From Chitinophaga sp. Cy-1792 (lineage in GTDB: Bacteria > Bacteroidota > Bacteroidia > Chitinophagales > Chitinophagaceae), in NCBI RefSeq assembly GCF_011752935.1, contig NZ_VWWO01000002.1:2108001-2172000 (forward strand): a stretch of 64,000 nt of DNA, written 5' to 3'. The position numbers were made by a program, and so were the translations under genes. Of this stretch, positions 51,996 through 61,784 are shown piece by piece. Positions within the stretch are counted from its first letter, which is position 1. The number at the start of each line of letters is the position of its first letter. Under the pieces are notes generated by a model. That model was given only the letters and a program-made list of their open reading frames with translations. It had not been told where the DNA came from and did not search any database.

Positions 51996-53669
51996 ATGAA
52001 GAAGCATCAACCTTTATATATAGCCTGGACTTTCCTGACGGTATTATTGCTTTACTCCTGGTACCGCATTGCTGCCTTAACCGGCGGACATTTCTGTTAT
52101 TCGCTCGACGATGCGTTCATTCACATGGCTGTAGCCAAAAACCTCGGCCTGCACGGCGTTTGGGGCATCACCCCCGATGCCTTCGGTTCCGCTTCTTCCT
52201 CCCCATTATATACAGTTTTGCTGGCCTCACTTTTTCGTATAGGCGTTAACAGTTACCTCGCAGGATTATGGATTAATATAATCGCCGCCTATGGTGTGCT
52301 ATATACAGTGCACCGTATACTACTGAAATACGGGCTCCCTGCTATCGGGGAAACCATCGTACTATTCAGCCTGATTGTCCTCTTTCCTTTTACAGTCATC
52401 ATACTCACCGGCATGGAGCATCTCCTCCATTTCTGGTTTGCCTTATTATTTATACAGGGAGTTGTGGAGATGATTTCCGCGGAGTACATCAACACACGCA
52501 AGCTCCTGCTGGTAAGCCTTTGGGGGGCTTTAATGGTAGCCACCCGCTTTGAAGGACTCTTTATCCTGGGAGCGGCCTGCCTTTTACTTTTATTTTACAG
52601 GAAGATAATAGCTGCCTTCACCACCGGTTTCGTAGCTGCGTTACCGGTAGTCATCTTTGCTGTGATCTCTGTTGCTTACGGCGGCTATATATTGCCCAAT
52701 TCCGTATTATTAAAAAGCAGCGGTGGCCCGGCAGGGCCAGGCGCATTGGGACATGCCTTGCAGGAAATCTTCATCTACCGGCTGATGTATGGCAACAGCA
52801 CTATCATGGGGCTCTTCCAGGCCGACAAAGCCTATACCGGTCAATCCTCTATCTCCGGTACTTCCCTGCTTCGTATACTCATTATCGTGCCACTGCTGGT
52901 GGTGCTGGTAAAAACGAAGGTATCCAATACTGCCAGACAGGCGGTAAACATGGGCATCATACTGAGTATCGGCGGCGCCCTTCACCTGGCGCTGGCAGCT
53001 GTAGGCTGGATGTTCAGGTATGAAGCCTACCTCATAGGACTCGCTATCATCAATATTGCCTTGCTGTTATGGTGCCTCTGGCCTGGTGTTACGGGTCTTT
53101 ACAGCAGCAGCATCTGGCCACAACGGCTGGTAATGGTAATACTCCTCTTTTTTGTTGCCAGTCCGCTGCTGGTGCGTGCCATGGCTGGCTACAGAAGTAC
53201 TTACCGTGCCTGCCGTAACATCTATGATCAGCAGGTACAGATGGGAAGATTTTTACAGCAATACTATCCTGGCGTGCCGGTAGCTGCCAATGATGTAGGT
53301 GCCGTTAGCTTCCTGTCAGATAGTCGCATCGTAGATATCTGGGGCCTTGGAAATAACGAAATTGCAAAAAGTAAATTAACAGGACATTATAATGCAACAT
53401 ACCTGAAAGAACTGTTAAAGCGGGAGAATGTAAAGATTGCGATCATCTATCCAGACTGGTATGATAATGCGTTGTACCATAGCTGGGCTGAAACAGGCAG
53501 CTGGACGATACAGGACAATGTGGTTTGTGCAGACCCTACTGTACGTTTCTTTGCGCTGGACAGTGCAGATGCGCCGGCATTAAAACGAAACCTGGAGGCT
53601 TTCCAGGCTCAGCTGCCAGGCACAGTTAATGTTGGTTATGGAATGTATAGGAAGATTGCAGAGAAGTAA
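51996..53669 (+). CDS. GT-C-like polytopic membrane protein
   Basis: A 557-aa protein with ~11-12 hydrophobic segments and a C-terminal soluble periplasmic domain (~410-557). The first periplasmic loop contains CYSLDDAFIHMAVAKNLGLHG, the acidic DD motif of lipid-linked glycosyltransferases such as GT39/GT83-type and mycobacterial mannosyltransferases. It lies 9 bp after the TolC-like gene and is the last gene of the plus-strand polysaccharide operon, followed by a terminator. Donor and acceptor are unknown. Confidence 0.8.
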   Translation: MKKHQPLYIAWTFLTVLLLYSWYRIAALTGGHFCYSLDDAFIHMAVAKNLGLHGVWGITPDAFGSASSSPLYTVLLASLFRIGVNSYLAGLWINIIAAYGVLYTVHRILLKYGLPAIGETIVLFSLIVLFPFTVIILTGMEHLLHFWFALLFIQGVVEMISAEYINTRKLLLVSLWGALMVATRFEGLFILGAACLLLLFYRKIIAAFTTGFVAALPVVIFAVISVAYGGYILPNSVLLKSSGGPAGPGALGHALQEIFIYRLMYGNSTIMGLFQADKAYTGQSSISGTSLLRILIIVPLLVVLVKTKVSNTARQAVNMGIILSIGGALHLALAAVGWMFRYEAYLIGLAIINIALLLWCLWPGVTGLYSSSIWPQRLVMVILLFFVASPLLVRAMAGYRSTYRACRNIYDQQVQMGRFLQQYYPGVPVAANDVGAVSFLSDSRIVDIWGLGNNEIAKSKLTGHYNATYLKELLKRENVKIAIIYPDWYDNALYHSWAETGSWTIQDNVVCADPTVRFFALDSADAPALKRNLEAFQAQLPGTVNVGYGMYRKIAEK

Positions 53670-53728
53670 TCTCCCTTTGCTTACATGAGGTAGATTCACC
53701 CACCTCTATTGAAGATATAGCATATTTG

Positions 53729-53765
53729 AAACCGTCTCTACTTAGTAGAGACGGTTTGTTTTTTT
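53729..53765 (+). terminator. Terminator of the polysaccharide operon
   Basis: A perfect 13-bp stem (AAACCGTCTCTAC with GTAGAGACGGTTT) with a TTA loop is followed by a T run interrupted by one G. It lies ~60 nt after the last stop. Confidence 0.85.
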
Positions 53766-53766
53766 G

Positions 53767-53781
53767 CGCCCCTTCGGGGCG
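53767..53781. repeat. GC-rich C(TTCG)G hairpin
   Basis: CGCCCC-TTC-GGGGCG forms a 6-bp stem closed by a C(TTCG)G loop, with a partly repeated GGTGGGCGCTTCGCTT downstream. It is unlike the AT-rich flanks and resembles the loops at 19137 and 28450. Confidence 0.55.
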
Positions 53782-53819
53782 GTGGGCGCTTCGCTTAATG
53801 ATGCTTATTGGATAAAATA

Positions 53820-53852
53820 AAAAACGGTCTCTATATAATAGAGACCGTTCTT
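53820..53852 (-). terminator. Terminator downstream of metK
   Basis: A perfect 12-bp stem AACGGTCTCTAT / ATAGAGACCGTT with an ATA loop is followed, on the minus strand, by a T-rich run. It lies 20 nt beyond the metK stop. Confidence 0.85.
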
Positions 53853-53871
53853 ATTTTCCTGAAGGGAAATA

Positions 53872-55128
53872 TTATAAGTTGAAAGCAGCTTTCACTTTTT
53901 CAACGTAGTCGAGTTTCTCCCATGTAAAGAGTTCCACTTCAACTGATTTTTCGTTCTTTTTACCTTTGTTGAATACTTTGGTAACTACCTGTGGCGCGCG
54001 GCCCATGTGACCATAAGCAGCAGTTTCGCTGTAGATAGGGTTACGCAGTTTCAGACGTTGTTCGATTGCATAAGGACGCAGGTCGAAGATTTCTTCTACT
54101 TTCTTAGCGATTTCACCATCTGTCAGGTTAACTTTTGCAGTACCGTAAGTATTTACGTAAAGACCACAAGGTTTAGCCACACCGATAGCGTAAGATACCT
54201 GTACCAGTACTTCATCACAAACACCGGCAGCAACCAGGTTTTTAGCGATGTGACGGGTAGCATAAGCTGCAGAGCGGTCTACTTTGGAAGGATCTTTACC
54301 AGAGAATGCACCACCACCGTGGGCACCTTTACCACCATAGGTATCTACGATGATTTTACGGCCTGTCAGACCGGTATCACCGTGAGGACCACCGATTACG
54401 AATTTACCGGTTGGGTTGATATGGTGTTGGATATCGAAGCCATCGAACAGACCTTGCAGTTCAGGTTTCAGCTGCGCTTTAACGCGAGGGATCAGGATAT
54501 TGATCATGTCAGCTTTGATCTTCGCCAGCATTTCTTCGTCAGCAGCGAAATCATCGTGCTGGGTAGAAATAACGATGGTGTCTATACGCTGAGGTTTGTT
54601 ATCGTCAGAGTATTCGATCGTTACCTGGGATTTAGCATCCGGGCGCAGGTAGGTAATATCTTTATTTTCACGACGCAGCACCGCCAGTTCCAGGAGGAGT
54701 TTGTGTGCGAGGTCGAGTGCCAGTGGCATGTAGTTGTCAGTTTCACGGGTAGCATAACCAAACATCATACCCTGGTCGCCGGCACCTTGTTCTTCGGGAG
54801 ACTTACGGTCTACACCCTGGTTGATGTCCGGAGACTGCTCATGGATAGCTGAGAGGATACCACAAGAATTAGCTTCAAACATGTATTCGCTTTTGGTGTA
54901 ACCAATTTTGCGAATCACTTCACGGGCGATGTCCTGTACATCCAGATAAGCTTCAGATTTCACCTCACCTGCCAATACTACCTGTCCAGTTGTCACGAGG
55001 GTTTCACAAGCGACCTTAGATTTGGCATCGTAAGCTAAAAAATTGTCAATTAATGCGTCAGAAATCTGGTCCGCAACTTTATCAGGGTGGCCTTCTGAAA
55101 CAGATTCAGATGTAAATAAATAAGGCAT
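53872..55128 (-). CDS. metK: S-adenosylmethionine synthetase
   Basis: A 418-aa cytoplasmic enzyme making SAM from methionine and ATP. It shows [20 protein letters not shown] (~6-25, with the catalytic histidine), [12 protein letters not shown] (~135-146), and the P-loop-like [19 protein letters not shown] (~271-289). Length is usual for Bacteroidota (C-terminal [17 protein letters not shown] insertion). It lies 21 bp after the DUF4270 gene on the same strand, so it may be cotranscribed with it. There is no room for a SAM riboswitch in that gap. Confidence 0.96.
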   Translation of the reverse strand: MPYLFTSESVSEGHPDKVADQISDALIDNFLAYDAKSKVACETLVTTGQVVLAGEVKSEAYLDVQDIAREVIRKIGYTKSEYMFEANSCGILSAIHEQSPDINQGVDRKSPEEQGAGDQGMMFGYATRETDNYMPLALDLAHKLLLELAVLRRENKDITYLRPDAKSQVTIEYSDDNKPQRIDTIVISTQHDDFAADEEMLAKIKADMINILIPRVKAQLKPELQGLFDGFDIQHHINPTGKFVIGGPHGDTGLTGRKIIVDTYGGKGAHGGGAFSGKDPSKVDRSAAYATRHIAKNLVAAGVCDEVLVQVSYAIGVAKPCGLYVNTYGTAKVNLTDGEIAKKVEEIFDLRPYAIEQRLKLRNPIYSETAAYGHMGRAPQVVTKVFNKGKKNEKSVEVELFTWEKLDYVEKVKAAFNL

Positions 55129-55149
55129 AAAAAAGTTTGATTAGCAGTT

Positions 55150-56502
55150 TTATGGTTTAGTATAAATAACGCGTAGTTTCACACTGTACTGGGAATGACT
55201 GCCGCCGCCAGCTTTCACGCGGTCTACATCCATTACCAGAGAGGAAGCACCTTTCAGTTTGAATCCGTTGTTAGTTTCATTCTTTTTAATGAGCTGTTGC
55301 AGATAGTGATTAAGGGTGAATTTGTACTGTGCAATCATTACACCTCCAAAGTTAGTCACTATTTGTTTGGTACCGCCGTAATATGCGGCTGTACCACCCG
55401 CATCAATCGGGAGTTTGGTGGAATCTCCGTTTGTATACTGCAACAAAGTTAAAGCAGATGGAGCAGAATAAATATTATTTTGATCACTTTCTCCAACAGT
55501 TATTTGTGTAATAACCAGTTCTGCTGAATTGATAATCACGTTCGGGAAGTTTTCCAGCCCTGGGATAGTCAGGTTGGTAGTCAGTCCCGGCGCGGTTTGC
55601 AGGAACATAATGCTATCTCCGCCAGCGGTGGTAGTATTAATATAGTTCGCTGCTTCAGAGCCGTTATAGTTTCTCAGGAAGAAGTTGGAATGGCCGCAGG
55701 TACTGGTGTTAAAGGCAAATGTAGCATAGAGTGAATCCTGCTTATTGCTTTTATAGAACACATTCAGTTTGGTATTGCTGTTGCTCATATCCACAAACAT
55801 CATGTTTTTATGATTACCCTGCAAGGTATCCGGAACGATGGCAAAGCCTTTCAGATATGCTCTGAATGCAGAATCGCTGGCAAATGCCCCTTCCTTCGTC
55901 TGTTGCAGTAACTCATTCCCAAAAGCGTTGCTTAATTTGATCCTGATCTGGGCGGTCTGCTTGTTTCCGTAGATGTCTACAGAATCACGTACAGACAACG
56001 GCGTTACCGTTGCAGAGCCCAGCATAACCGGAGAATAAGCCAATGGCTTATTATAAGCATAGTTAGAATCAATTTTAAAGTTTTCTTCCATCATACGGTA
56101 AACCTTAAAGGTTTGTGGTGTGGTGGAATCTCCTTTATAACCAAGATAACTCAGGCACAAAACTACAGAGTCCAGTGTCTGGGAATCGCCTGAAAAAGCA
56201 AAATTGCTCGTTGGCAACCCTACCTGCATAAAGACAAAGGCATGGGTCTTTCCAAACACAGGATCGGCCGTTATCGAACCGAGGATTTTATCATAGTTGG
56301 TATATCCATTTATCACGGAAGAGTCGTATTTAAGGACATTCCGGGTAATTATACCAGTGATAGTCGTGTCCTGGGCATTTACCAGGTCACCGGGAGGAAT
56401 GAGGTTTTTACCTAAAAGGGTTGCTTCATTACAACCGGTGGATGCATACAATACAGATACAATGGCAGCTACGTAGCCTAGGTTCCTGAGTTTAATCTTC
56501 AC
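55150..56502 (-). CDS. DUF4270 family lipoprotein
   Basis: A 450-aa protein with a lipoprotein signal peptide (lipobox YASTGC, cysteine at 24). The body is beta-rich with the family pattern LLGKNLIPPGDLVNAQDTTI near the start and LGSITADPVFGKTHAFVFMQ. DUF4270 proteins are found across Bacteroidota, next to a short glycogen-synthase-like gene, as here (49-bp gap). Function is unknown, but an outer-membrane surface role is likely. MetK follows after 21 bp. Confidence 0.85.
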   Translation of the reverse strand: MKIKLRNLGYVAAIVSVLYASTGCNEATLLGKNLIPPGDLVNAQDTTITGIITRNVLKYDSSVINGYTNYDKILGSITADPVFGKTHAFVFMQVGLPTSNFAFSGDSQTLDSVVLCLSYLGYKGDSTTPQTFKVYRMMEENFKIDSNYAYNKPLAYSPVMLGSATVTPLSVRDSVDIYGNKQTAQIRIKLSNAFGNELLQQTKEGAFASDSAFRAYLKGFAIVPDTLQGNHKNMMFVDMSNSNTKLNVFYKSNKQDSLYATFAFNTSTCGHSNFFLRNYNGSEAANYINTTTAGGDSIMFLQTAPGLTTNLTIPGLENFPNVIINSAELVITQITVGESDQNNIYSAPSALTLLQYTNGDSTKLPIDAGGTAAYYGGTKQIVTNFGGVMIAQYKFTLNHYLQQLIKKNETNNGFKLKGASSLVMDVDRVKAGGGSHSQYSVKLRVIYTKP

Positions 56503-56551
56503 GCTTTATGGTGTTTTTGTGTTGAGTTGCCGAACATTCGTTTCATAATAA

Positions 56552-57370
56552 CTATTTACCAAGCAACTGGTTGTACAGTCCCAGGTAATCACTCAGATCT
56601 TCATTATCTTTCTTGAAAGGCAAAATGATCTTACCTTTCTCCGCTTTCACTTCATCAACTACTTTCTTTTCCAGTTTGTCGGCCGCCAGCACAACAGCGT
56701 CTGCATATTTAGCAGCACCCCTGTTAAGGGCAGTGTTCGTCCCTTCTTTATACAATTCCATATCCTTCTCCTTGATCTGGTTGCTGATAGTCGCCTTCTT
56801 TACAAAGGTTGTGCCCAGCTTTTCCTTGAAGGTATTAGGAAGCATGGAATAAACGATCTTGCTGTTCGCAAAAACCGGTTCCTTCTTATATGCAGTTTTC
56901 AGATACATAGGAATCAGGGAGGTCATCCAACCACTACAATGAATGATGTCCGGAGGCCATCCGAATTTCTTCACCGTTTCCAGTGCTCCCTTACAGAAGA
57001 ATACAGCACGTGCAGCATTGTCATCAAAGAACTGATCGTTCTCATCTTCAAATACTGTTTTACGCTTGAAATAGTCCTCGTTATCCAGGAAGTAGACCTG
57101 CAATCTGGCATTCGGTAATGATGCAACCTTGATAATCAACGGGTAATCATCCCCATCAATCACAATGTTGATACCAGACAACCTTACCACTTCGTGTAAG
57201 CGATGTCTCCTCTCATTAATACTCCCAAATCTCGGCATGATCACTCTCACTTCCAGTCCGGCCTCATTGGACTTAATTGCCATTTTATTGACCATCGCCG
57301 CATATTCACTCAATTCCAGGTAGGGCGACATCTCTTGGGCAATAAAAAGAATTCTTTTCTTTGTGGACAT
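56552..57370 (-). CDS. Short glycogen-synthase-like protein (GT5 N-domain only)
   Basis: A 272-aa cytoplasmic protein matching only the N-terminal Rossmann domain of GT5 synthases: ILFIAQEMSPYLELSEYAAMVNKM in place of the K-T-G-G-L donor loop, VRVIMPRFGSI, and PPDIIHCSGWMTSLIPMYLKT. The C-terminal donor-binding domain is absent, so it is probably not an active glucosyltransferase. This short form upstream of DUF4270 and divergent from panC is a known Bacteroidota arrangement. Its actual role is unknown. Confidence 0.8.
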   Translation of the reverse strand: MSTKKRILFIAQEMSPYLELSEYAAMVNKMAIKSNEAGLEVRVIMPRFGSINERRHRLHEVVRLSGINIVIDGDDYPLIIKVASLPNARLQVYFLDNEDYFKRKTVFEDENDQFFDDNAARAVFFCKGALETVKKFGWPPDIIHCSGWMTSLIPMYLKTAYKKEPVFANSKIVYSMLPNTFKEKLGTTFVKKATISNQIKEKDMELYKEGTNTALNRGAAKYADAVVLAADKLEKKVVDEVKAEKGKIILPFKKDNEDLSDYLGLYNQLLGK

Positions 57371-57411
57371 TTAACGCTGATTATTAATGCAGTAATTTTT
57401 AATTTGGCTTG

Positions 57412-57419
57412 CAAAATTA
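57412..57419 (-). promoter_or_regulatory. Possible -7 element for the glycogen-synthase-like gene
   Basis: The minus strand reads TAATTTTG ~40 nt before the ATG, matching TAnnTTTG. The nearest TTG lies 23 nt further upstream, wider than usual, so this is tentative. Confidence 0.35.
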
Positions 57420-57480
57420 CGGATTTTTTACGGAATATTGGCCAATCTGTCAGTTTTAACATCCTTTTTAACAATGTTTT

Positions 57481-58347
57481 ATGTATCAATTTAAGCGCAG
57501 TATTGACCTGAAGAAGCACCTGGACCTCGTTAGAAAAAGTGGCAAAACAATTGGTTTTGTGCCTACTATGGGCGCACTCCACAACGGACACCTGTCACTT
57601 ATTCAGGCCGCTAAGCAAAACACGGATGTGGTCGTTTGCTCCATCTTTGTCAATCCAACCCAGTTCAACGATCCTAAAGACTACGAAAAATATCCCATAA
57701 CTATTGAAGCTGATATTAAAAAATTAAATGATGTTTCAATGGATATTGTCTTTCTCCCTGCCGTAGACGAAATGTATCCCGAAGGACTCGCCGGCGATAT
57801 TCACTACGATTTCGGTGATCTGGAAACCATTCTCGAAGGTAAATTCAGACCCGGACACTTCCAGGGCGTTGGCCGCATCGTTCATAAACTACTCGATATT
57901 GTTCAGCCCTCCAAACTCTTCATGGGCCAGAAAGACCTGCAACAATGTCTCATAGTTCGTAAGTTACTCAAAATCATCCAGTCCACCACAGAATTAATTG
58001 TATGCCCAACGGAAAGAGAACCGGACGGACTTGCCATGAGCAGCAGGAACGTACGCCTCTCCCACGCCGCACGCAAAAAAGCTACTACCATCTTCCAGGA
58101 ACTCTCCGCCATCAAAAACAGCTTCGGCAAAGGTCTTCTCTTCATGGAAAGCGCCCATGAAGCCACAGATCACCTCAAAGCGGAAGGATTCGACCCGGAA
58201 TACGTGGATATACTGGCCCTCAGAGATGATATGCTCGTTCCACTCGATCAGCCCGCCACCGACGACATGGTGGTTGTAGCCGCCATCGCCGCCTGGCTCG
58301 ATGGGGTCAGATTAATCGATAATATCGTCATCCAGGGAAAACTTTAA
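57481..58347 (+). CDS. panC: Pantothenate synthetase (pantoate-beta-alanine ligase)
   Basis: A 288-aa cytoplasmic ligase that joins pantoate and beta-alanine in CoA biosynthesis. Motifs are PTMGALHNGHLSL (HxGH-type ATP site, ~29-41), FVNPTQFNDPKDYEKYP (~57-73), FGQ/FMGQKDLQQ (~157) and the KMSKS-like MSSRN (~192). Normal length. panD, which supplies beta-alanine, follows 250 bp downstream on the same strand after a terminator. Confidence 0.95.
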   Translation: MYQFKRSIDLKKHLDLVRKSGKTIGFVPTMGALHNGHLSLIQAAKQNTDVVVCSIFVNPTQFNDPKDYEKYPITIEADIKKLNDVSMDIVFLPAVDEMYPEGLAGDIHYDFGDLETILEGKFRPGHFQGVGRIVHKLLDIVQPSKLFMGQKDLQQCLIVRKLLKIIQSTTELIVCPTEREPDGLAMSSRNVRLSHAARKKATTIFQELSAIKNSFGKGLLFMESAHEATDHLKAEGFDPEYVDILALRDDMLVPLDQPATDDMVVVAAIAAWLDGVRLIDNIVIQGKL

Positions 58348-58417
58348 CGTTTCATTTTATGCCGGCCGCAACGCATTATTATCTTGTAACGGCTGCCATA
58401 TCATGACACCAATATCC

Positions 58418-58455
58418 GAAAGAGGAAGGCCTGCAAAGCCCTTCCTCTTTCTTTA
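58418..58455 (+). terminator. Terminator after panC
   Basis: A perfect 12-bp stem GAAAGAGGAAGG / CCTTCCTCTTTC with a 10-nt loop and T-rich tail separates panC from panD. Confidence 0.8.
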
Positions 58456-58532
58456 TCTGCCAGTTACTTTTCCACCACCGCAGCCCCACCGCAGCCCATT
58501 AACCTACTTTGCCGCATACAGGCACCACCGCC

Positions 58533-58563
58533 TTGGCCCGAAACATTATTTTACATAGCTTTG
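58533..58563 (+). promoter_or_regulatory. Promoter for panD
   Basis: TTG (58533-58535), 20 nt, then TAGCTTTG (58556-58563) is a good match to the Bacteroidota promoter. The leader would be ~30 nt. Confidence 0.65.
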
Positions 58564-58597
58564 CAGACGCTTCTAATCACACGAAGCTCACAGTATT

Positions 58598-58942
58598 ATG
58601 CAAATCGAAATATTAAAGTGTAAGATCCACCGCGCAGTGGTTACAGAAGCTAACCTGCAATATGTTGGTAGCATCACCATCGATGAAGATCTGATGGACG
58701 CAGCGGGACTCATCGAATACGAAAAGGTACAGGTGCTCAACGTTAACAACGGTGAAAGACTCGAAACCTACGTCATTAAAGGTAAACGCGGTTCCGGCGT
58801 CATATGCATGAACGGCCCCGCTGCCCGTCTCGTAGCCCCTGGTGATATCGTGATCATTATATCATACGCCACCATGGACTTCGAAGAAGCTAAAAAATAT
58901 ACGCCGATCGCCATCTTCCCTAAGGAAGGAAATAAATTATAA
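58598..58942 (+). CDS. panD: Aspartate 1-decarboxylase
   Basis: A 114-aa pyruvoyl enzyme making beta-alanine from aspartate. The self-cleavage site G24-S25 is visible in QYVGSITID, as is the substrate arginine-containing [18 protein letters not shown]. Length is normal. It has its own promoter and is followed 49 bp later by a membrane protein gene. Confidence 0.95.
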   Translation: MQIEILKCKIHRAVVTEANLQYVGSITIDEDLMDAAGLIEYEKVQVLNVNNGERLETYVIKGKRGSGVICMNGPAARLVAPGDIVIIISYATMDFEEAKKYTPIAIFPKEGNKL

Positions 58943-58991
58943 TTGTCCGTTTCAGCTATAAAAACCCGTAACTCCCTAAACACTTTAGCAT

Positions 58992-60026
58992 ATGCCAAAA
59001 TCGCTCAAAAACCTTATTAAGTTTATCTGCTTTTTCGGTATAGGGGTGCTACTCATATGGCTGTTTACACGCAATTTTACGCCCGAACAATGGACGCAGA
59101 TGAAAACTGCGCTCAAAAAAGCAAACTACTGGCTGGCTATACCCGCTGTCATCATCGGTATTGCCAGCCACTGGTTCAGGGCCACCCGATGGAAATTACT
59201 CATGAAACCATTGGGCCACACCCCCACCACACTCAATACCTTCTTCGCCGTGATGACCGGATACCTCGTCAACCTCGCACTCCCACGTGTAGGTGAAGTC
59301 ACCCGTTGCGGCATCCTCACACAATACGAAAAAATACCTGCCGATAAACTGGTGGGTACCATGATCGCAGAAAGAGCGGTAGACCTCCTCTGCCTCATTC
59401 TCCTCACCGTTATCACCGTATTCACACAGTTCGATATCCTCGGTGCCTACTTCCAGAAATTTATTGTTGTCAAATTCCAGGAGAAAATCGCCGGCGCCAA
59501 TATGGTGCAGATAGGTATCGGACTCGCCATCCTCATCGCTGTCATCCTGCTCGCCATCTGGCAGGTACGCCGCTTCTCCCGTACCAAAGCATTTATCACC
59601 ATCAAAGCCTTCGCCAAAGGCATGCTCGAAGGCATCCTCTCTGTAGGTAAAATGGAAAATAAATGGTCTTTCATTATCCAATCCATCCTCATCTGGGCTT
59701 GCTACGGCTCCCAGGTGTATATCGCCTTCTATTGTATGAGCGAAACAGCCGGACTCGGTATCAGCGCGGCACTCGCCGTTCTCGTTATCGGTAGTGTAGG
59801 CATGATCGTTATGCCTGGCGGTATCGGTATCTATTACGGCCTCGTAGGCTCCATCCTTGAGCTGTATAAAATACCTTACGAAATCGGCTTCGCCTTCGGT
59901 ACACTGATCTGGGTAGTACAAACCATCCTCGTGATCGTACTCGGATTCTTCAGCCTGGTAGCCCTTCCTGTATACAACAGAAACCGCGCACTGAAAAATT
60001 CTCCGGCAGCTTCCGGCGATAAATAA
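58992..60026 (+). CDS. Flippase-like membrane protein (YbhN/UPF0104, LPG-synthase TM family)
   Basis: A 344-aa polytopic protein with ~8 helices. Family pattern: helix 1 FICFFGIGVLLIWLFTRNF, ASHWFRATRWKLLMKPLGH (~52-70), TGYLVNLALPRVGEVTRCGIL (~88-108) and MIAERAVDLLCLILL (~121), then GGIGIYYGLVGSILELY. Members move or modify lipid-linked molecules, but the cargo is unknown. It follows panD by 49 bp and may be cotranscribed with it. Confidence 0.85.
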   Translation: MPKSLKNLIKFICFFGIGVLLIWLFTRNFTPEQWTQMKTALKKANYWLAIPAVIIGIASHWFRATRWKLLMKPLGHTPTTLNTFFAVMTGYLVNLALPRVGEVTRCGILTQYEKIPADKLVGTMIAERAVDLLCLILLTVITVFTQFDILGAYFQKFIVVKFQEKIAGANMVQIGIGLAILIAVILLAIWQVRRFSRTKAFITIKAFAKGMLEGILSVGKMENKWSFIIQSILIWACYGSQVYIAFYCMSETAGLGISAALAVLVIGSVGMIVMPGGIGIYYGLVGSILELYKIPYEIGFAFGTLIWVVQTILVIVLGFFSLVALPVYNRNRALKNSPAASGDK

Positions 60027-60058
60027 TCGGGTCTTTTATTTTTTTGTAGTATTTTGTT

Positions 60059-60083
60059 GCAGCATTTTCACCGCAAAATGCTG
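60059..60083. repeat. Small hairpin upstream of the 60121 gene
   Basis: CAGCATTTT and AAAATGCTG form a 9-bp stem with a 6-nt loop, preceded by a T-rich stretch but lacking a T tail. It could be a terminator for the preceding gene on the opposite strand or a leader element. Confidence 0.4.
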
Positions 60084-60120
60084 TCTTAAACTATTACTTA
60101 ATCCCGTACCCGTGCCTATT

Positions 60121-61587
60121 ATGACACAGCTCTTACCCCGGAAACATGTCCCAACTATTTTATTGCTGACACTCATCGCATTAGTCAGTAAACTCATTAT
60201 TAAATACATTTACCACTTCGATTTTACCGCCATCCCGGTACTGGAAACCTGGCACCTTCTAAACAAGGACCTCCTGGTAAACCGGCCATGGGAAAGTCTA
60301 TGGTACCTGCATAGCCAGCCGCCGCTCTTCAACGGCCTTTGCAGCCTCCTCATCATTTGGTTCCCCCATCACTACGAAGGTGTAATGGAACTCCTGTGGT
60401 TTCTCTTCGGCTATGCCCAAACAATTTTGCTATATGCTTCTCTTTATAATCTGACTAATAAACGCTGGCTGTCATTCGCCATCAGCGCCTATTTCTCGAT
60501 AACACCAGCTTTTCTGCTATACGAATCCTGGTACTTCTATACCTATCTGGGCATGATATTCCTTTCCTGGTCGCTCTTCTTCCTGATAAAATATCTGCGC
60601 ACGGAAAAATTCGTATGGGGGTTCTCGTTATTCCTGCTCCTGTCTGTCATCTGCCTTACCATCAGCATGTTCCACCTCGTATGGCTGGTATTGATTGCCA
60701 TCGGACTGACCATCTTCAGCAAACCTCATCTACGTAAAAGAACAGTGCTGGCTGCCATTTTCCCGGTGCTCATGGTGACAGGCTGGTATGCTAAAAATAA
60801 AGTGATGTTCGGCCACTTCACGGCCTCCACCTGGATGGGCATGAATATCGCCCGCATCATGCTGCCACTGAACAGACAGCTGCCGCCTTCCATCGCCAAC
60901 GATACCGTACGTCGCCTGGCCGACGTAGGCCCCTTCCGCTGCCTCGAAGAATACGGCCCATGGCTCCCGGTAAACAATAAATATAAAAATATACCTGCCC
61001 TCCAGGAATGGTGCAAGGCCTCCAGCGAATGTAATTTCAATCATCTCCAGTACATCTGGATCTCGGATAAATTCCAGGAAGCTTCCATGGCCTGTCTGAA
61101 AGCCAACCCAAAGCCTTACCTGTCGCTGATAAAGACCTCTACCGCCCTCTACTTCTCCCCGGCTACCAATTATTTTGCCTTTCAAAAGAACAGAAGCAAA
61201 ATCATGGGATACGAAAATCTCTTTAACCTGGGCTACATCCGGATTTATAAAGATTATGTTTTTCTGACCAACGCCATCCTGTTCCTGGCCTACCTGCTGG
61301 TATTTACAGCCATTGCCTATATTTTGTCCAGGAAGATGATCCGCGTATTAGCAGGAAAAGAAAAATGGGACTGGCAGGATATCGCCCTGATTTACTGCGT
61401 GTTCAACATTCTCTACCTTGCCATGGCAGGTAACCTGCTCGAATTGGGTGAAAATATGCGCTTCCGGTTCCAGGTGATCCCGCTATTCCTCTTTACGCTT
61501 ACCTGGCTGTACTGGAACCGTAAATGGAGAAATACAGCTTCCTCTGATACGCCAACGCCCGTAAAGACAGCACAGGCCACTGTCTGA
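60121..61587 (+). CDS. GT-C-like polytopic membrane protein
   Basis: A 488-aa protein with ~10 membrane helices. The first loop holds HFDFTAIPVLETWHLLNKDLLV followed by SQPPLFNGL, a layout like GT39/PMT-type transferases, where an acidic residue and an SQPP-like turn come early. A GTG nine bases upstream is possible, but ATG at 60121 (MTQLLPRKHVPTILLL) is preferred. It has a large central loop (~215-345) with CLEEYGPWLPVNNKY. The substrate is unknown and there is no glycan operon around it. Confidence 0.7.
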   Translation: MTQLLPRKHVPTILLLTLIALVSKLIIKYIYHFDFTAIPVLETWHLLNKDLLVNRPWESLWYLHSQPPLFNGLCSLLIIWFPHHYEGVMELLWFLFGYAQTILLYASLYNLTNKRWLSFAISAYFSITPAFLLYESWYFYTYLGMIFLSWSLFFLIKYLRTEKFVWGFSLFLLLSVICLTISMFHLVWLVLIAIGLTIFSKPHLRKRTVLAAIFPVLMVTGWYAKNKVMFGHFTASTWMGMNIARIMLPLNRQLPPSIANDTVRRLADVGPFRCLEEYGPWLPVNNKYKNIPALQEWCKASSECNFNHLQYIWISDKFQEASMACLKANPKPYLSLIKTSTALYFSPATNYFAFQKNRSKIMGYENLFNLGYIRIYKDYVFLTNAILFLAYLLVFTAIAYILSRKMIRVLAGKEKWDWQDIALIYCVFNILYLAMAGNLLELGENMRFRFQVIPLFLFTLTWLYWNRKWRNTASSDTPTPVKTAQATV

Positions 61588-61611
61588 CCAGTAAGCACAA
61601 CTTTTTTAAAA

Positions 61612-61654
61612 GGCTGATCAGTAAGCATGTAACATCATTACTTACCGATCAGCC
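61612..61654 (+). terminator. Terminator after the 60121 gene
   Basis: A 14-bp stem with one mismatch (GGCTGATCAGTAAG with CTTACCGATCAGCC) and a 15-nt loop is followed by TTCTTT. Confidence 0.7.
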
Positions 61655-61784
61655 TTCTTTATGCGCTTTTCTGCTCATTCTTAACAAGTTTTTCATTAAC
61701 TTTAATTTAATACACACTATTGTCCTAATACCGTATCATCGCACATTCTTTTAATGTGAAATTTTTGAATGTAAAACAGAGCGT

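Noticed and set aside
59196..59921. A 241-codon minus-strand open frame
   Set aside because: It is a shadow of the flippase-like gene; its composition is very acidic and matches no family.
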